Below are positions 8,019-16,456 of a DNA stretch of 64,000 nucleotides, in pieces. The notes under the pieces are model-generated. The model did no database searches. It saw nothing but the letters and a program-made list of their open reading frames with translations, and was not told the DNA's origin. Position numbers and translations under genes: made by a program. The DNA is from Actinomyces viscosus (lineage in GTDB: Bacteria; Actinomycetota; Actinomycetes; Actinomycetales; Actinomycetaceae). The stretch lies in the NCBI RefSeq assembly GCF_900637975.1, contig NZ_LR134477.1:1674001-1738000 (forward strand), in the 5' to 3' direction. How positions within the stretch are numbered: the stretch's first letter is position 1; every line of letters begins with the position of its first letter.

Positions 8019-11000
8019 GGATCCACTCCCTGACCATGACCGGCGTCGGCCCCTACGCCGGCCAGGAGCACATCGACTTCGACGCCGTGGGCGCCTCGGG
8101 CCGCTTCCTGCTCACCGGCCCCACCGGCTCGGGCAAGACCACCATCATCGACGCGATCGTCTTCGCCCTCTACGGGGACGTGGCCGACTCGGCCGACTCC
8201 TCCAAGGAGCGCATCCGCTCCACCCTCGTGGGCCCGCACACCGAGAGCGTCATCGAGCTCGTCTTCTCCACCGGCGCCGGCGTCTACCGGGTGCGCCGCA
8301 CCCCCACCTACGAGCGGGCCAAGCGGCGCGGCCAGGGCACCACCACCCAGAACGGCACGGTCAAGCTCTGGCGCCTGGCCGAGGTCGGCGGGGAGCCGCT
8401 CGACGAGCCCGTCACCCGCGTAGGCGACGCCGACGCCGAGATCGCGCGCGCCGTGGGGCTCAGCCGGGAGCAGTTCACGCAGACGGTGGTCCTGCCGCAG
8501 GGCAAGTTCGCCCGGTTCCTGCGCGCCGACTCCTCCGAGCGCCAGCACCTGCTCAAGGACGTCTTCGGCACCGGCATCTACGACGCCATCCAGGACGCGC
8601 TCATCCAGGCCTCCCGGGACGGGGCCAGGCGGGTCGAGCAGGCGGCCTCCGACCTGCGCGGTCAGGTCGCCTCCCTGGGGCGGCACCCCTTCCTCAGCGA
8701 TGTCATCAGCGAGGTGCCGGAGTCCGCAGGTACCGACGACGCCGGAGCCGTTCAGCACGAGAGGACCGGGGACACTGAGCCCCCGGTGCCGGAGGCCTCC
8801 GAAGGAGTCCAGGACGCCCTCCCCCTGCCCGGTGCCGACACCGATCACGATGCTGGACATGATGCCGGTCATGAGGCGGCAGGCGAGGAGGAAGCCGCTC
8901 CTGCCCCGACGCCCACCGAGGCGCTGGAGGCGGCGATGGCCGGCACCACGCCGGACCTGCAGGCTCTTCGCCGCGTCGGTGTCGAGGTGCTGGAGACCTC
9001 GCTCGGCGTCGTCGAGCAGGCCAGCAGCCGGGCCGAGACAGCCGGGCAGGCTCTCACCCAGGCGCAGGCCGATCGAGAGGAGGCCCAGAGGCTTCACGAC
9101 CTCCTGGAGCGCCGTCGGGCACTGGTCGTGGAGAGCCGGCAGCTGGCCGAGCGCGCTGAGCAGGACGCCGCCGACGCCGAGCGCCTGCAAGCCGCCGAGC
9201 GCGCCGCCCGGGTACGGCCGTACCTGGTCGCCGAGCAGACCGCCCACAGCCGAGCCCAGCAGGCCGTGGCCGTCCTGGAGGCCCGCGCCGACCAGAGCGG
9301 CCTGGCCCACCTGGCCGAGCAGGCCGGTTCGGATGGCACGGACACGGCTGATGACGCCGACGGTGCGAGCACCCCCGAGCGTGATCTCCCGGAGACGCCC
9401 GCTGCTCTGGTCGAGCCTCTGGTCCGGGAGGCGCAGCGCCGGCTGGCCGCGCTCGACGTCGAGGCGAGCGGAACCGAGACAGGAGCAGCCGAGCCAGCCT
9501 CCGTTAAGCCGGCCCCCGCTGCAGGGGACGCCGATGAGACGGAGGAGCCCCGGTCGATCGACACCGACGCGCTGAGCACCCGGGACCTCGATGAGCTGGC
9601 GCACCGGTGCCGTCGTGAGCACGGGCAGCTCGAGGCCCTCGTCGGCCTCGAGGCCGGCCTGGACACGCGCGATGAGGCTCTCAAGCAGCGTGAGGTGAGT
9701 CTTCGACGCAGCGTCGCAGAGCTGGAGCAGCAGGCCGAGCAGCTCTCGCTGCGCCCCGGGCAACGCGCCGCCCTGACGGAGAAGCTGGAGGCGGCGCGCG
9801 CGGCCCGCGAGCGCCTGGACGGCCTTCGCGACCGCCGCGCCCGAGCGGAGGAGCGCCACCGGGCCGCCCTCGCCGTCGAGCAGCTCACGGCCCAGCTTAC
9901 CCAGCGGGAGGAAGCCCGTACCCAGGCCGCAGCGGTGGTGAAGGAGGCGGCAGATCGGGTCCACGCCACCCGCCTGGCCTGGATCTCCGGGACCGCCGGC
10001 GCACTGGCCGGTGAGCTCACCGAGGGCGAGCCCTGCCCCGTGTGCGGCTCACCCACGCACCCCTCCCCCGCCACCGGTGACGGCCAGGGCGCCACCCGCC
10101 AGCAGGTCGAGGCGGCCGAGGCGCGTCAGAAGCAGGCCGACGAGGCACTGAGCCTCGCCGTGCGGGAGCGCGACACCTGCGCCACACGCCTGAAAGAGGC
10201 CCACCGTTCCGCCGACGGCAAGGATGCCGCTGCTGCCAAGGCTGCTCTGGACGAGGCCACCGCCGCCCTAACTGCGGCTCAGGCCGCGGCCGGAGACATC
10301 GACGAGCTGGCCTCGCGCCTTGAGGCCTTCGACGTCCGCACCGAGCAGGAACGCGCCGAGCTCGATGCCGCCCACTCCGCTCAGGAGTCGGCCCGCACCC
10401 GCCTGGACGCGGACCGCGAGGCCCTGTCCCAGGACCGCCGCCGCTGCCTGGAGGCGCGCGGGACCTGGGCGAGTGTCACCGCCCGCGCCGCCGCGCTCCT
10501 TGTACGCGCGCAGGAGGCCGAGGACGCCTCCGAGGACGTCGACACCGCACGCGCTGCCCTGGCGCAGGCCGGGCAGGCCCTGACCGACCTGGCGGAGGCG
10601 CTGCGGGAGGAGGACTTCGCCAGTGCAGCCCAGGCACGGGGCGCCTCCATGGAGCGGGGCGCGCTCGAGTCCCTGTCCGCGACCGTGCGCGCCGCCGCCA
10701 CCGCTCGGGAGCGGGTCCGCCTGGGGCTGGAGGACCCGGAGATCGCCGCCCTGAGCGGGCAGGAGGAGGACCACCTCGACGAGGCGTCCTCCGCACTCTC
10801 CCGGGCGGAGACCACTGCGAAGGAGGCCGCCTCCCTCCAGGCGCGCACCGCCGAGTCCCACGAGCACCTGCGCCGGGCCGTCGACGGCGTCGAGCAGGCG
10901 GCCACCGCCTATGAGGAGGCGGCCGGATCCAGCGCCGACCTCATCCGGGTGGCCGCGCTGGCGCGCGGCGAGAACGAGGCCGGCACGCCCCTGGCCACCT

Positions 11001-11479
11001 GGGTGCTCCAGGCCCGGTTCGAGGAGGTCCTCGTCTTCGCCAACGAGCGCCTGTCGCAGATGTCATCCGGGCGCTACGAGCTCATCCGGGTCGCCGAGGA
11101 GACCAGTCAGCGCAGGCGTCGCAAGGGCCTGGGGCTGGCCGTCGTCGACCACCTCGGGGACGAGCGCACCCGCGACCCCCGGACCCTCTCCGGCGGGGAG
11201 ACCTTCTACGTCTCCCTGTCGCTGGCCCTGGCCCTGGCCGACGTCGTCTCAGCCGAGTCCGGGGGCGTGAGCCTGGAGACCCTCTTCATCGACGAGGGCT
11301 TCGGCACCCTCGACGCCGACACGCTCCAGATGGTCATGGCAGAGATCGACCACCTTCGCGCCGGCGGGCGCACCGTCGGGATCGTCTCCCACGTGGCCGA
11401 GCTGCGCGACCAGATCGCCGAGCGCATCGCAGTGCGGCGCGTCGCCTCGGGCGGATCCACCCTGAGGGTGACCGCCTGA
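8015..11479 (+). CDS. sbcC: Exonuclease SbcCD subunit C, SMC-like ATPase
   Basis: 1154 residues. It is the Rad50-like ATPase partner of SbcD. Walker A GPTGSGKT is at 35-42, the zinc-hook CPVC at 674-677 sits midway between two long coiled-coil arms, the ABC signature LSGGETF is near 1058 and Walker B LFIDEGFGTLD near 1090. The arms are rich in Ala, Glu and Arg heptads. Two low-complexity acidic/Pro stretches, about 234-310 (including HDAGHDAGHEA) and about 445-525, interrupt the first arm and are unusual for SbcC. The pair sits beside a possible defence gene, but SbcCD is a general repair complex. Confidence 0.93.
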   Translation: MRIHSLTMTGVGPYAGQEHIDFDAVGASGRFLLTGPTGSGKTTIIDAIVFALYGDVADSADSSKERIRSTLVGPHTESVIELVFSTGAGVYRVRRTPTYERAKRRGQGTTTQNGTVKLWRLAEVGGEPLDEPVTRVGDADAEIARAVGLSREQFTQTVVLPQGKFARFLRADSSERQHLLKDVFGTGIYDAIQDALIQASRDGARRVEQAASDLRGQVASLGRHPFLSDVISEVPESAGTDDAGAVQHERTGDTEPPVPEASEGVQDALPLPGADTDHDAGHDAGHEAAGEEEAAPAPTPTEALEAAMAGTTPDLQALRRVGVEVLETSLGVVEQASSRAETAGQALTQAQADREEAQRLHDLLERRRALVVESRQLAERAEQDAADAERLQAAERAARVRPYLVAEQTAHSRAQQAVAVLEARADQSGLAHLAEQAGSDGTDTADDADGASTPERDLPETPAALVEPLVREAQRRLAALDVEASGTETGAAEPASVKPAPAAGDADETEEPRSIDTDALSTRDLDELAHRCRREHGQLEALVGLEAGLDTRDEALKQREVSLRRSVAELEQQAEQLSLRPGQRAALTEKLEAARAARERLDGLRDRRARAEERHRAALAVEQLTAQLTQREEARTQAAAVVKEAADRVHATRLAWISGTAGALAGELTEGEPCPVCGSPTHPSPATGDGQGATRQQVEAAEARQKQADEALSLAVRERDTCATRLKEAHRSADGKDAAAAKAALDEATAALTAAQAAAGDIDELASRLEAFDVRTEQERAELDAAHSAQESARTRLDADREALSQDRRRCLEARGTWASVTARAAALLVRAQEAEDASEDVDTARAALAQAGQALTDLAEALREEDFASAAQARGASMERGALESLSATVRAAATARERVRLGLEDPEIAALSGQEEDHLDEASSALSRAETTAKEAASLQARTAESHEHLRRAVDGVEQAATAYEEAAGSSADLIRVAALARGENEAGTPLATWVLQARFEEVLVFANERLSQMSSGRYELIRVAEETSQRRRRKGLGLAVVDHLGDERTRDPRTLSGGETFYVSLSLALALADVVSAESGGVSLETLFIDEGFGTLDADTLQMVMAEIDHLRAGGRTVGIVSHVAELRDQIAERIAVRRVASGGSTLRVTA

Positions 11480-11500
11480 GGCGACGCGCCGCGAACGTCA

Positions 11501-11513
11501 GACCCGTGGGGTC
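11501..11513. terminator. Short hairpin between convergent sbcC and membrane-protein genes
   Basis: GACCC and GGGTC are separated by GTG. It is the only hairpin seen in the 51-bp gap between convergent genes, and it is short and lacks a T-run. Confidence 0.25.
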
Positions 11514-11530
11514 ATGCGCCGAGCGTCCCG

Positions 11531-12595
11531 CTATCCCTCGCCGCCGGCCTGCTCGCCATCACCCTGCTGCCCGCCACCGTCCTCCTGGCCGGAACCGTCC
11601 TGGGAGTCACCCTGCTGGTCACCGGACTGGTCGGCTCCGCCCGACACGTCAACGCCCTGCTGGGCGGCCTTGTCCTTGACCGTGTTGAGGACACTGATGA
11701 TGTCCTCCCGTCCCGGGAAGGAGACCCCGGACTGCAAGGAGCTGAGCACCTGGTCGATGTTGCCCATGTTGCCGACATTGATCTGACCGGCGAAGTTCTC
11801 CGCATCAGCCATGGTCTGCTCCTTGAGCACGCCCGCACCGTAATAGACGCCCGCACCCGTCGCCACCAGGGGCAGGAACAAGGAGGCCAGGACCAGCAGC
11901 GCCGCCGGGGCCTTCGGCTTGGCCCGAGCCAAGGCCGTGCACGAGACGAAGAAGGCGATGAAGGCCAGCAGCGCACCACCGCCGATCGCACCGATCGCGG
12001 CCCAGTTCGGCGTCCAGGTCTGGCTCGAGATGATCTCGAAGACGTGGAGCGTGGTCAGGAGGGTGTACGTCCCCCACCCCAGGAGCCCGGAGGCCAGGAG
12101 CACCATGATCGTCCCCACCGGCAGCGCCGCTGTGCGACGGCGCCGGGGCGGGCGGGGAAGCTCCACCGGCCGCTCGGGCTCAGGCTCACTCCAGGCCTGC
12201 TGAACGGGTCCCTGCGAGGGGGCGGGCCGGGCGGGCTCGGGATTGACGTAGACCGGCTGCACCTGCTGGGCCGGCTCGGCGGGGTAGGCCGCCGGCGCGG
12301 GCATGGCCATCGTCTGCGGCGCCACCTGCATGGGCTGAAGGACCTGGGTGTACTGGCTGCGCTGGTCCGGTGAGGCGGCCAGCTGCGGGGTCGACGTCGA
12401 CGGGGCCAGGTAGCCCCAGCCCTCACCCCCCGGCGGCATGGCGATCGCCTCCGTGGCCCCGGTCTGCCCCTCCGCCTGGGTGAGATCGATCCGCTCGGTG
12501 GGCCGTCCACGATCAACATGGCCGGCGCGGTCGACGGCGTCATCCACCTCGGCGTCGTCGTCGAACTGCGGCCCACGGGAGAGAGGACGGGACAC
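11531..12595 (-). CDS. Hypothetical Pro/Gln-rich three-helix membrane protein
   Basis: 354 residues, starting at a GTG (12595-12593) behind an AAGGAG ribosome site. The first ~150 residues are hydrophilic and rich in Pro, Gln and Ala. Three hydrophobic helices follow, around VGTIMVLLASGLLGWGTY, WAAIGAIGGGALLAFIAFF and AALLVLASLFLPLVATGAG. The C-terminus is a Gly/Gln/Asp-rich tail (GDQQGDSQDGSGQEDGGG). No catalytic motif was recognised; similar small actinobacterial envelope proteins are unannotated. The insertion sequence lies just upstream and may separate the gene from its original promoter. Confidence 0.75.
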   Translation of the reverse strand: MSRPLSRGPQFDDDAEVDDAVDRAGHVDRGRPTERIDLTQAEGQTGATEAIAMPPGGEGWGYLAPSTSTPQLAASPDQRSQYTQVLQPMQVAPQTMAMPAPAAYPAEPAQQVQPVYVNPEPARPAPSQGPVQQAWSEPEPERPVELPRPPRRRRTAALPVGTIMVLLASGLLGWGTYTLLTTLHVFEIISSQTWTPNWAAIGAIGGGALLAFIAFFVSCTALARAKPKAPAALLVLASLFLPLVATGAGVYYGAGVLKEQTMADAENFAGQINVGNMGNIDQVLSSLQSGVSFPGREDIISVLNTVKDKAAQQGVDVSGGADQSGDQQGDSQDGSGQEDGGGQQGDGEQAGGEG

Positions 12596-12685
12596 GGTGA
12601 GGCTCCTTGTTGCCAGAGGGTATCGATTGGGTCTCTACGACTACGAGGCTACGCCACCAACGCCTCCGGTACGAGAAGCCGACGA

Positions 12686-12744
12686 GACTCATGAAGGATG
12701 CCCGCGTAAGAGGCTCGGTGCCTCATGTAGGACTGCCCGCGAAG
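12686..12744. repeat. Left-end double repeat of the insertion sequence
   Basis: The outer copy (12686-12710, degenerate) and inner copy (12717-12744, GGTGCCTCATGTAGG...) are in the same orientation and 34 bp apart. They are likely transposase-binding sites and may overlap the transposase promoter. Confidence 0.65.
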
Positions 12745-12781
12745 CTCGTGGACCGTGGTGGGCATGGGAAGTGGGTTGTCG

Positions 12782-14029
12782 ATGCAGGCCAGGGCCGAGA
12801 TCACGGGAAAGTACGCCAGGGTGTACACGAGGGCGTCGAAGAAGGACAAGGGACGGATCCTTGATGAGGTCTGCGCAGTCACTGGCTGGAGTCGGGACAA
12901 CGCGCGCCGACGCCTGGTGGCCGCAGCCAAGCGCCCACCGGGTCGCCGAAAGTCGGCGGAGCGAAGGGCTAGAGCCCGCAGGTACTCCTACGACGCCTTG
13001 AAGGTGCTCCAGCGAGTGTGGGCCGCCAGCGGCGGGCAGTGCGGCAAGTACCTCAAGGAGTCCATGCCGCTGCTGCTGGACCTGCTGGAGGCGAGCGGTG
13101 AGCTCGACGACGAGCCGCGCTACACCCCAGCCGTCAGAGACGAGCTGGTGGCCATGAGCGCGGCGACCATTGACCGCTACCTCGCCCCGGTGCGGGCTAC
13201 CGAGCAGCTGCGGGGCAAGTCGACGACCAAGGCCGGTCCGTTGCTGCGCAGCTCCATCAAGATCCGCAAGGCCGGTGACGAGATCGAGGCTGAGCCTGGG
13301 TTCTTCGAGGTCGACACCGTCGCCCACTGCGGGCCGACCCTCAAAGGAGAGTTCACCCGGACTGTGAACATGACCGACGCGCTCACGGGGTGGACCTTCA
13401 CTCGCTCAATCCGAAACAACGCTGAGAAGCACATCATCTCCGCCCTGGACGCCGCCGTGGGATGCGTCCCGTTCCCCGTTTTGGGCATGGACTTCGATAA
13501 CGGCTCAGAGTTCATCAACCACAGCGTGGTGCGCTGGGCCGGGGACTTGGACATCTACTTCACCCGCTCACGCCCCTACAGGAAGAACGACCAGGCCACC
13601 ATCGAGTCGAAGAACAACCACCTGGTGCGCCGCTACGCCTTCTACTACCGCTACGACACCAGCGAGGAGCGCGAGGTCCTGGGCCGTCTCTGGGAGCAGG
13701 TCAACGTCAAGCTCAACTTCCTGACCCCCACCCGCAAGCCCATCGGATGGGGCACCGATAAGGCCGGCAGGCGCAAGCGCCTCTACGACGCTCCTCGTAC
13801 CCCACTGGACCGGCTGCTGGACACCAGCGCCCTGACCAAGGCCCAGAAGACTGACCTGGTCTCGTACCGCAACCAGCTCAACCCCGCCTCTATCACCCGC
13901 CGCATCATCGAGCTCCAGGACGTTCTCATCCGCCTGGCCAAGGACAAGACCGACCAGCTCTACCTCGCCCAGATCCCAAGCATCCTGCCCGACGTCCACA
14001 AAGGCGTACGAGTCAGGAAAGCCTCCTAA
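12782..14029 (+). CDS. DDE transposase (rve/integrase core)
   Basis: About 415 residues from the ATG at 12782, chosen because GGAAGTGGG precedes it; in-frame starts at 12755 (GTG) and 12764 (ATG) are also possible. An N-terminal HTH-like region (ILDEVCAVTGWSRDNARRRL) precedes a linker and the RNase H-like core, with catalytic residues in FFEVDTVAHCG, LGMDFDNGSEFIN and KNDQATIESKNNHLVRR. The DNGSEFIN and NDQ..E-K-N motifs suggest one of the ISNCY-type groups rather than IS3 or IS30, but the family is not certain. The frame is intact and both ends are present, so the element may be active. Confidence 0.85.
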   Translation: MQARAEITGKYARVYTRASKKDKGRILDEVCAVTGWSRDNARRRLVAAAKRPPGRRKSAERRARARRYSYDALKVLQRVWAASGGQCGKYLKESMPLLLDLLEASGELDDEPRYTPAVRDELVAMSAATIDRYLAPVRATEQLRGKSTTKAGPLLRSSIKIRKAGDEIEAEPGFFEVDTVAHCGPTLKGEFTRTVNMTDALTGWTFTRSIRNNAEKHIISALDAAVGCVPFPVLGMDFDNGSEFINHSVVRWAGDLDIYFTRSRPYRKNDQATIESKNNHLVRRYAFYYRYDTSEEREVLGRLWEQVNVKLNFLTPTRKPIGWGTDKAGRRKRLYDAPRTPLDRLLDTSALTKAQKTDLVSYRNQLNPASITRRIIELQDVLIRLAKDKTDQLYLAQIPSILPDVHKGVRVRKAS

Positions 14030-14043
14030 CCACCCCTCAACCT

Positions 14044-14103
14044 GGCGGGCATTCCTACATGAGGCACCGAAGACACTTCGCGGGCACCTTGACATGAGGC
14101 ACC
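14044..14103. repeat. Right-end double repeat of the insertion sequence
   Basis: The inner copy (14044-14068) and outer copy (14076-14103) both carry CATGAGGCACC, 34 bp apart, inverted relative to the left end. The outer copy ends 17 bp before the beta-galactosidase stop codon. Confidence 0.7.
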
Positions 14104-14120
14104 CCGGAAGCCTCCACTCC

Positions 14121-16394
14121 TCAGACGGAGGCGGGCCGCGTGTTGTCGAGCACCACGAGCGCCGAGCGCGGGGCCAGAACCACGTGGCCCGTGCACGCCT
14201 CGCCGCTGAGCAGGTCGGTGCCCACGACTCCGGTCACCTCAGCGGCCCGGTCACCGTGGTTGAGCAGGAAGAGAACCTGCCCGCGCCGCTGGGCCTCGAC
14301 GCCGTCGGGCAGGTCGGCGACGACCGGCCGCACCCGGGCGTGCGCGCACACCAGCCTCAGCAGGGCGGCCCGACTGACGGCGTCGAGGTCGGCGGCCACG
14401 TACCACGCCGCACCCGCTCCTCCGGCCGGCCGCCGGGTGATGGCCGGCCACCCGGCCAGGTCCGCTCCCCCACCGCGGCCGTCGAAGACCGCCACCACCT
14501 CGACCGGCTCCCGGCCCTCATCGGTGTCGGCGTCGTCGGGCGCCTCATCGACGCGGACCTCCTCGGCCCAGCCTCCCGCGCGCAGGTCGGGGGCGGGCGA
14601 GCCCATCTGGTCCAGGACGCGTCGCAGCGGCACGCTGACCGCCTCCAGGCCCGTCCAGGTCTCGGCGGCAGGCGCTTCGACGACGCGGCTGAGGCGGTTG
14701 ACGAGCGCGGCTCTCGAATCGGTCCGTCCCACCGGGCCGCTCAAGGCGGCGTGGTCGGTGACCCGCACCCCGAGCAGCGGCCGCAGGGACCCCAGGTAAC
14801 CGCCCAGGACCGCGCCCGCGTTCGCGTCGACGACGCCGGTGGGACCGACCACGACGACCTGGGCGCCCGCGGCGGCGGCCTGCTCCAGGCGCCCGGCGAG
14901 CTCGGGGTAGTCGATGAAGACCGCGGGAACGATGATGAGGCGGTATCCGGTCAGCTCCGCGCCCGGATCAGCGGCCGCCGGCACGACGTCGGTGGCGATC
15001 CCGGCCTCCCACAGGCTGCGGTGCCAGGCCCGGGCCGTCTCGAAGCGCTCACCGGGCTCGACCGGCCCGATGGCCGAGCTCATGGCCCACTGGCTGTCCC
15101 AGTCCAGGACGACGGCCACCTGCGCGCGCACCGGCTCCCCCAGGACCGGACCGAGCCGTTTCAGCGCCCGCCCGGTGGCCACCACCTCCTCCCAGGTGCG
15201 GCTGGCGCGCCCGGCGTGGGGAACCATGCCGGAGTGGAAGGTCTCGGCGCCCTGGCGCGACTGGCGCCACTGGAACTGCAGGATGCCGTCGGCTCCGTGA
15301 GCCACACGTGCCAGCGACCACAGGAGGAGCTGGCCGGGGCGCTTGGGCGAGTTGCGCCCGCGCCACTGGACGGCGCTGGGCGCCTGCTCCATAAGGATCC
15401 AGGGGTGCCCACCGGCCAGGCCCCGCATGAGGTCACCGGCCCAGGCGACCTCGTGGGCCGCGGCCTCATCGGCGGGGTCGGGGTAGGAGTCGTCGGAGAT
15501 GATGTCGAGCGCTCCGGCCCAGCGCCAGTAGTCCGTGGCCGGGAAGTCGCCCATGAAGTTGGTGGTGATCGGCCGGCTGGAGTGCTCGCGCAGGATGCGG
15601 GCCTCGGCCTCCATGAGGCTGCGCAGCTGGTGGTCGCTGAAGCGCCGCCAGTCCAGGAGCTGGGCGGGGTTGTGGAAGGTGGGCATGGCCGCGGGCGGGC
15701 CGACCTGCTCCAGGCTCGTGTAGCGCTGGGACCAGAAGTCGGTGCCCCAGGCCGCGTTGAGGTGCTCGACGTCGCCGTAGCGGTGAGCCAGCCAGCTCCG
15801 GAAGGCCTGGGCGCAGGCGGGGCAGAAGCACTCGGCGGTGTGGCAGCCGTACTCGTTGCCGATGTGCCACATGACGACGCCGGGGTGGTCGCCCAGGCGC
15901 TCGGCCAGGGCCTGGGCCAGGGCGGCGGAGCGCTCCCGGTAGACGGCCGAGCTGGGGCAGTACTGCTGGCGCGAACCGAAGCCCAGGCGCACGCCGTCGG
16001 CGCTCATCGGCAGGGACTCGGGGTGCTCGGCCGCCATCCAGGCCGGCGGTGAGGCGGTGGCGGTGGCCAGGTCGACGGCGATGCCGGCGTCGTGGAGGCG
16101 GTCGATGACCTCCACGAGCCAGTCGAGCTCGTAGTCTCCCTCGCGCGGCTCCAGACGCGCCCAGGAGAAGATCCCCAGGGAGACCATGTTGACGTCCGCC
16201 TCGGCCATGAGCTCAAGGTCCTCGGCGAAGGTGGCCTCGTCCCACTGCTCGGGGTTGTAGTCACCGCCGTAGGCGGGGCTGGTCAGCCCCAGCAGCTCGT
16301 GGGGAGGACGGCGGCGTGCGGCCGTGCCGGGCCCGGGGGTCTGCACGGGCTGGGGCGCGGATGCTGAGGAGGCTGAGGGCGCGGGGCTGGTCAT
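14121..16394 (-). CDS. Beta-galactosidase, glycoside hydrolase family 42
   Basis: 757 residues from the ATG at 16394. GH42 enzymes are cytoplasmic and release terminal beta-galactose from imported oligosaccharides. The N-terminal (beta/alpha)8 barrel starts at GGDYNPEQW (43-51). The acid/base is Glu181 in WHIGNEYG and the nucleophile Glu336 in ILMEQAPSAVQW. Cys146, Cys189, Cys191 and Cys194 (ECFCPAC) match the metal-binding cysteines of this family. The trimerisation and beta domains follow. There is no signal peptide. GACAAT lies 6 nt before the ATG (16401-16406), so the gene probably has its own leaderless promoter, though it also lies 62 bp after the sialidase stop in the same direction. 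The reading frame stays open far upstream, but that part overlaps the sialidase in another frame and is not coding. Confidence 0.93.
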   Translation of the reverse strand: MTSPAPSASSASAPQPVQTPGPGTAARRRPPHELLGLTSPAYGGDYNPEQWDEATFAEDLELMAEADVNMVSLGIFSWARLEPREGDYELDWLVEVIDRLHDAGIAVDLATATASPPAWMAAEHPESLPMSADGVRLGFGSRQQYCPSSAVYRERSAALAQALAERLGDHPGVVMWHIGNEYGCHTAECFCPACAQAFRSWLAHRYGDVEHLNAAWGTDFWSQRYTSLEQVGPPAAMPTFHNPAQLLDWRRFSDHQLRSLMEAEARILREHSSRPITTNFMGDFPATDYWRWAGALDIISDDSYPDPADEAAAHEVAWAGDLMRGLAGGHPWILMEQAPSAVQWRGRNSPKRPGQLLLWSLARVAHGADGILQFQWRQSRQGAETFHSGMVPHAGRASRTWEEVVATGRALKRLGPVLGEPVRAQVAVVLDWDSQWAMSSAIGPVEPGERFETARAWHRSLWEAGIATDVVPAAADPGAELTGYRLIIVPAVFIDYPELAGRLEQAAAAGAQVVVVGPTGVVDANAGAVLGGYLGSLRPLLGVRVTDHAALSGPVGRTDSRAALVNRLSRVVEAPAAETWTGLEAVSVPLRRVLDQMGSPAPDLRAGGWAEEVRVDEAPDDADTDEGREPVEVVAVFDGRGGGADLAGWPAITRRPAGGAGAAWYVAADLDAVSRAALLRLVCAHARVRPVVADLPDGVEAQRRGQVLFLLNHGDRAAEVTGVVGTDLLSGEACTGHVVLAPRSALVVLDNTRPASV

Positions 16395-16456
16395 GGAGCG
16401 ATTGTCCCCCACCCTCCGCTCCGCGGGCGCCCGGACGGAGCGGGCTGCGGGAGGCT

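Larger units (their letters stand above)
12683..14103 (+). mobile_element. Complete insertion sequence with doubled terminal repeats
   Basis: About 1.42 kb, with one DDE transposase gene. The right end carries two related repeats (14044-14068 and 14076-14103) and the left end two in the opposite orientation (12686-12710 and 12717-12744). In each pair the CTCATG/CATGAG cores are exactly 34 bp apart. The inner left and outer right copies match at 23 of 28 positions. Exact ends and target duplication cannot be fixed by eye. The element lies between the GH42 gene stop and the upstream side of the membrane-protein gene, and breaks no obvious ORF. Confidence 0.75.
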
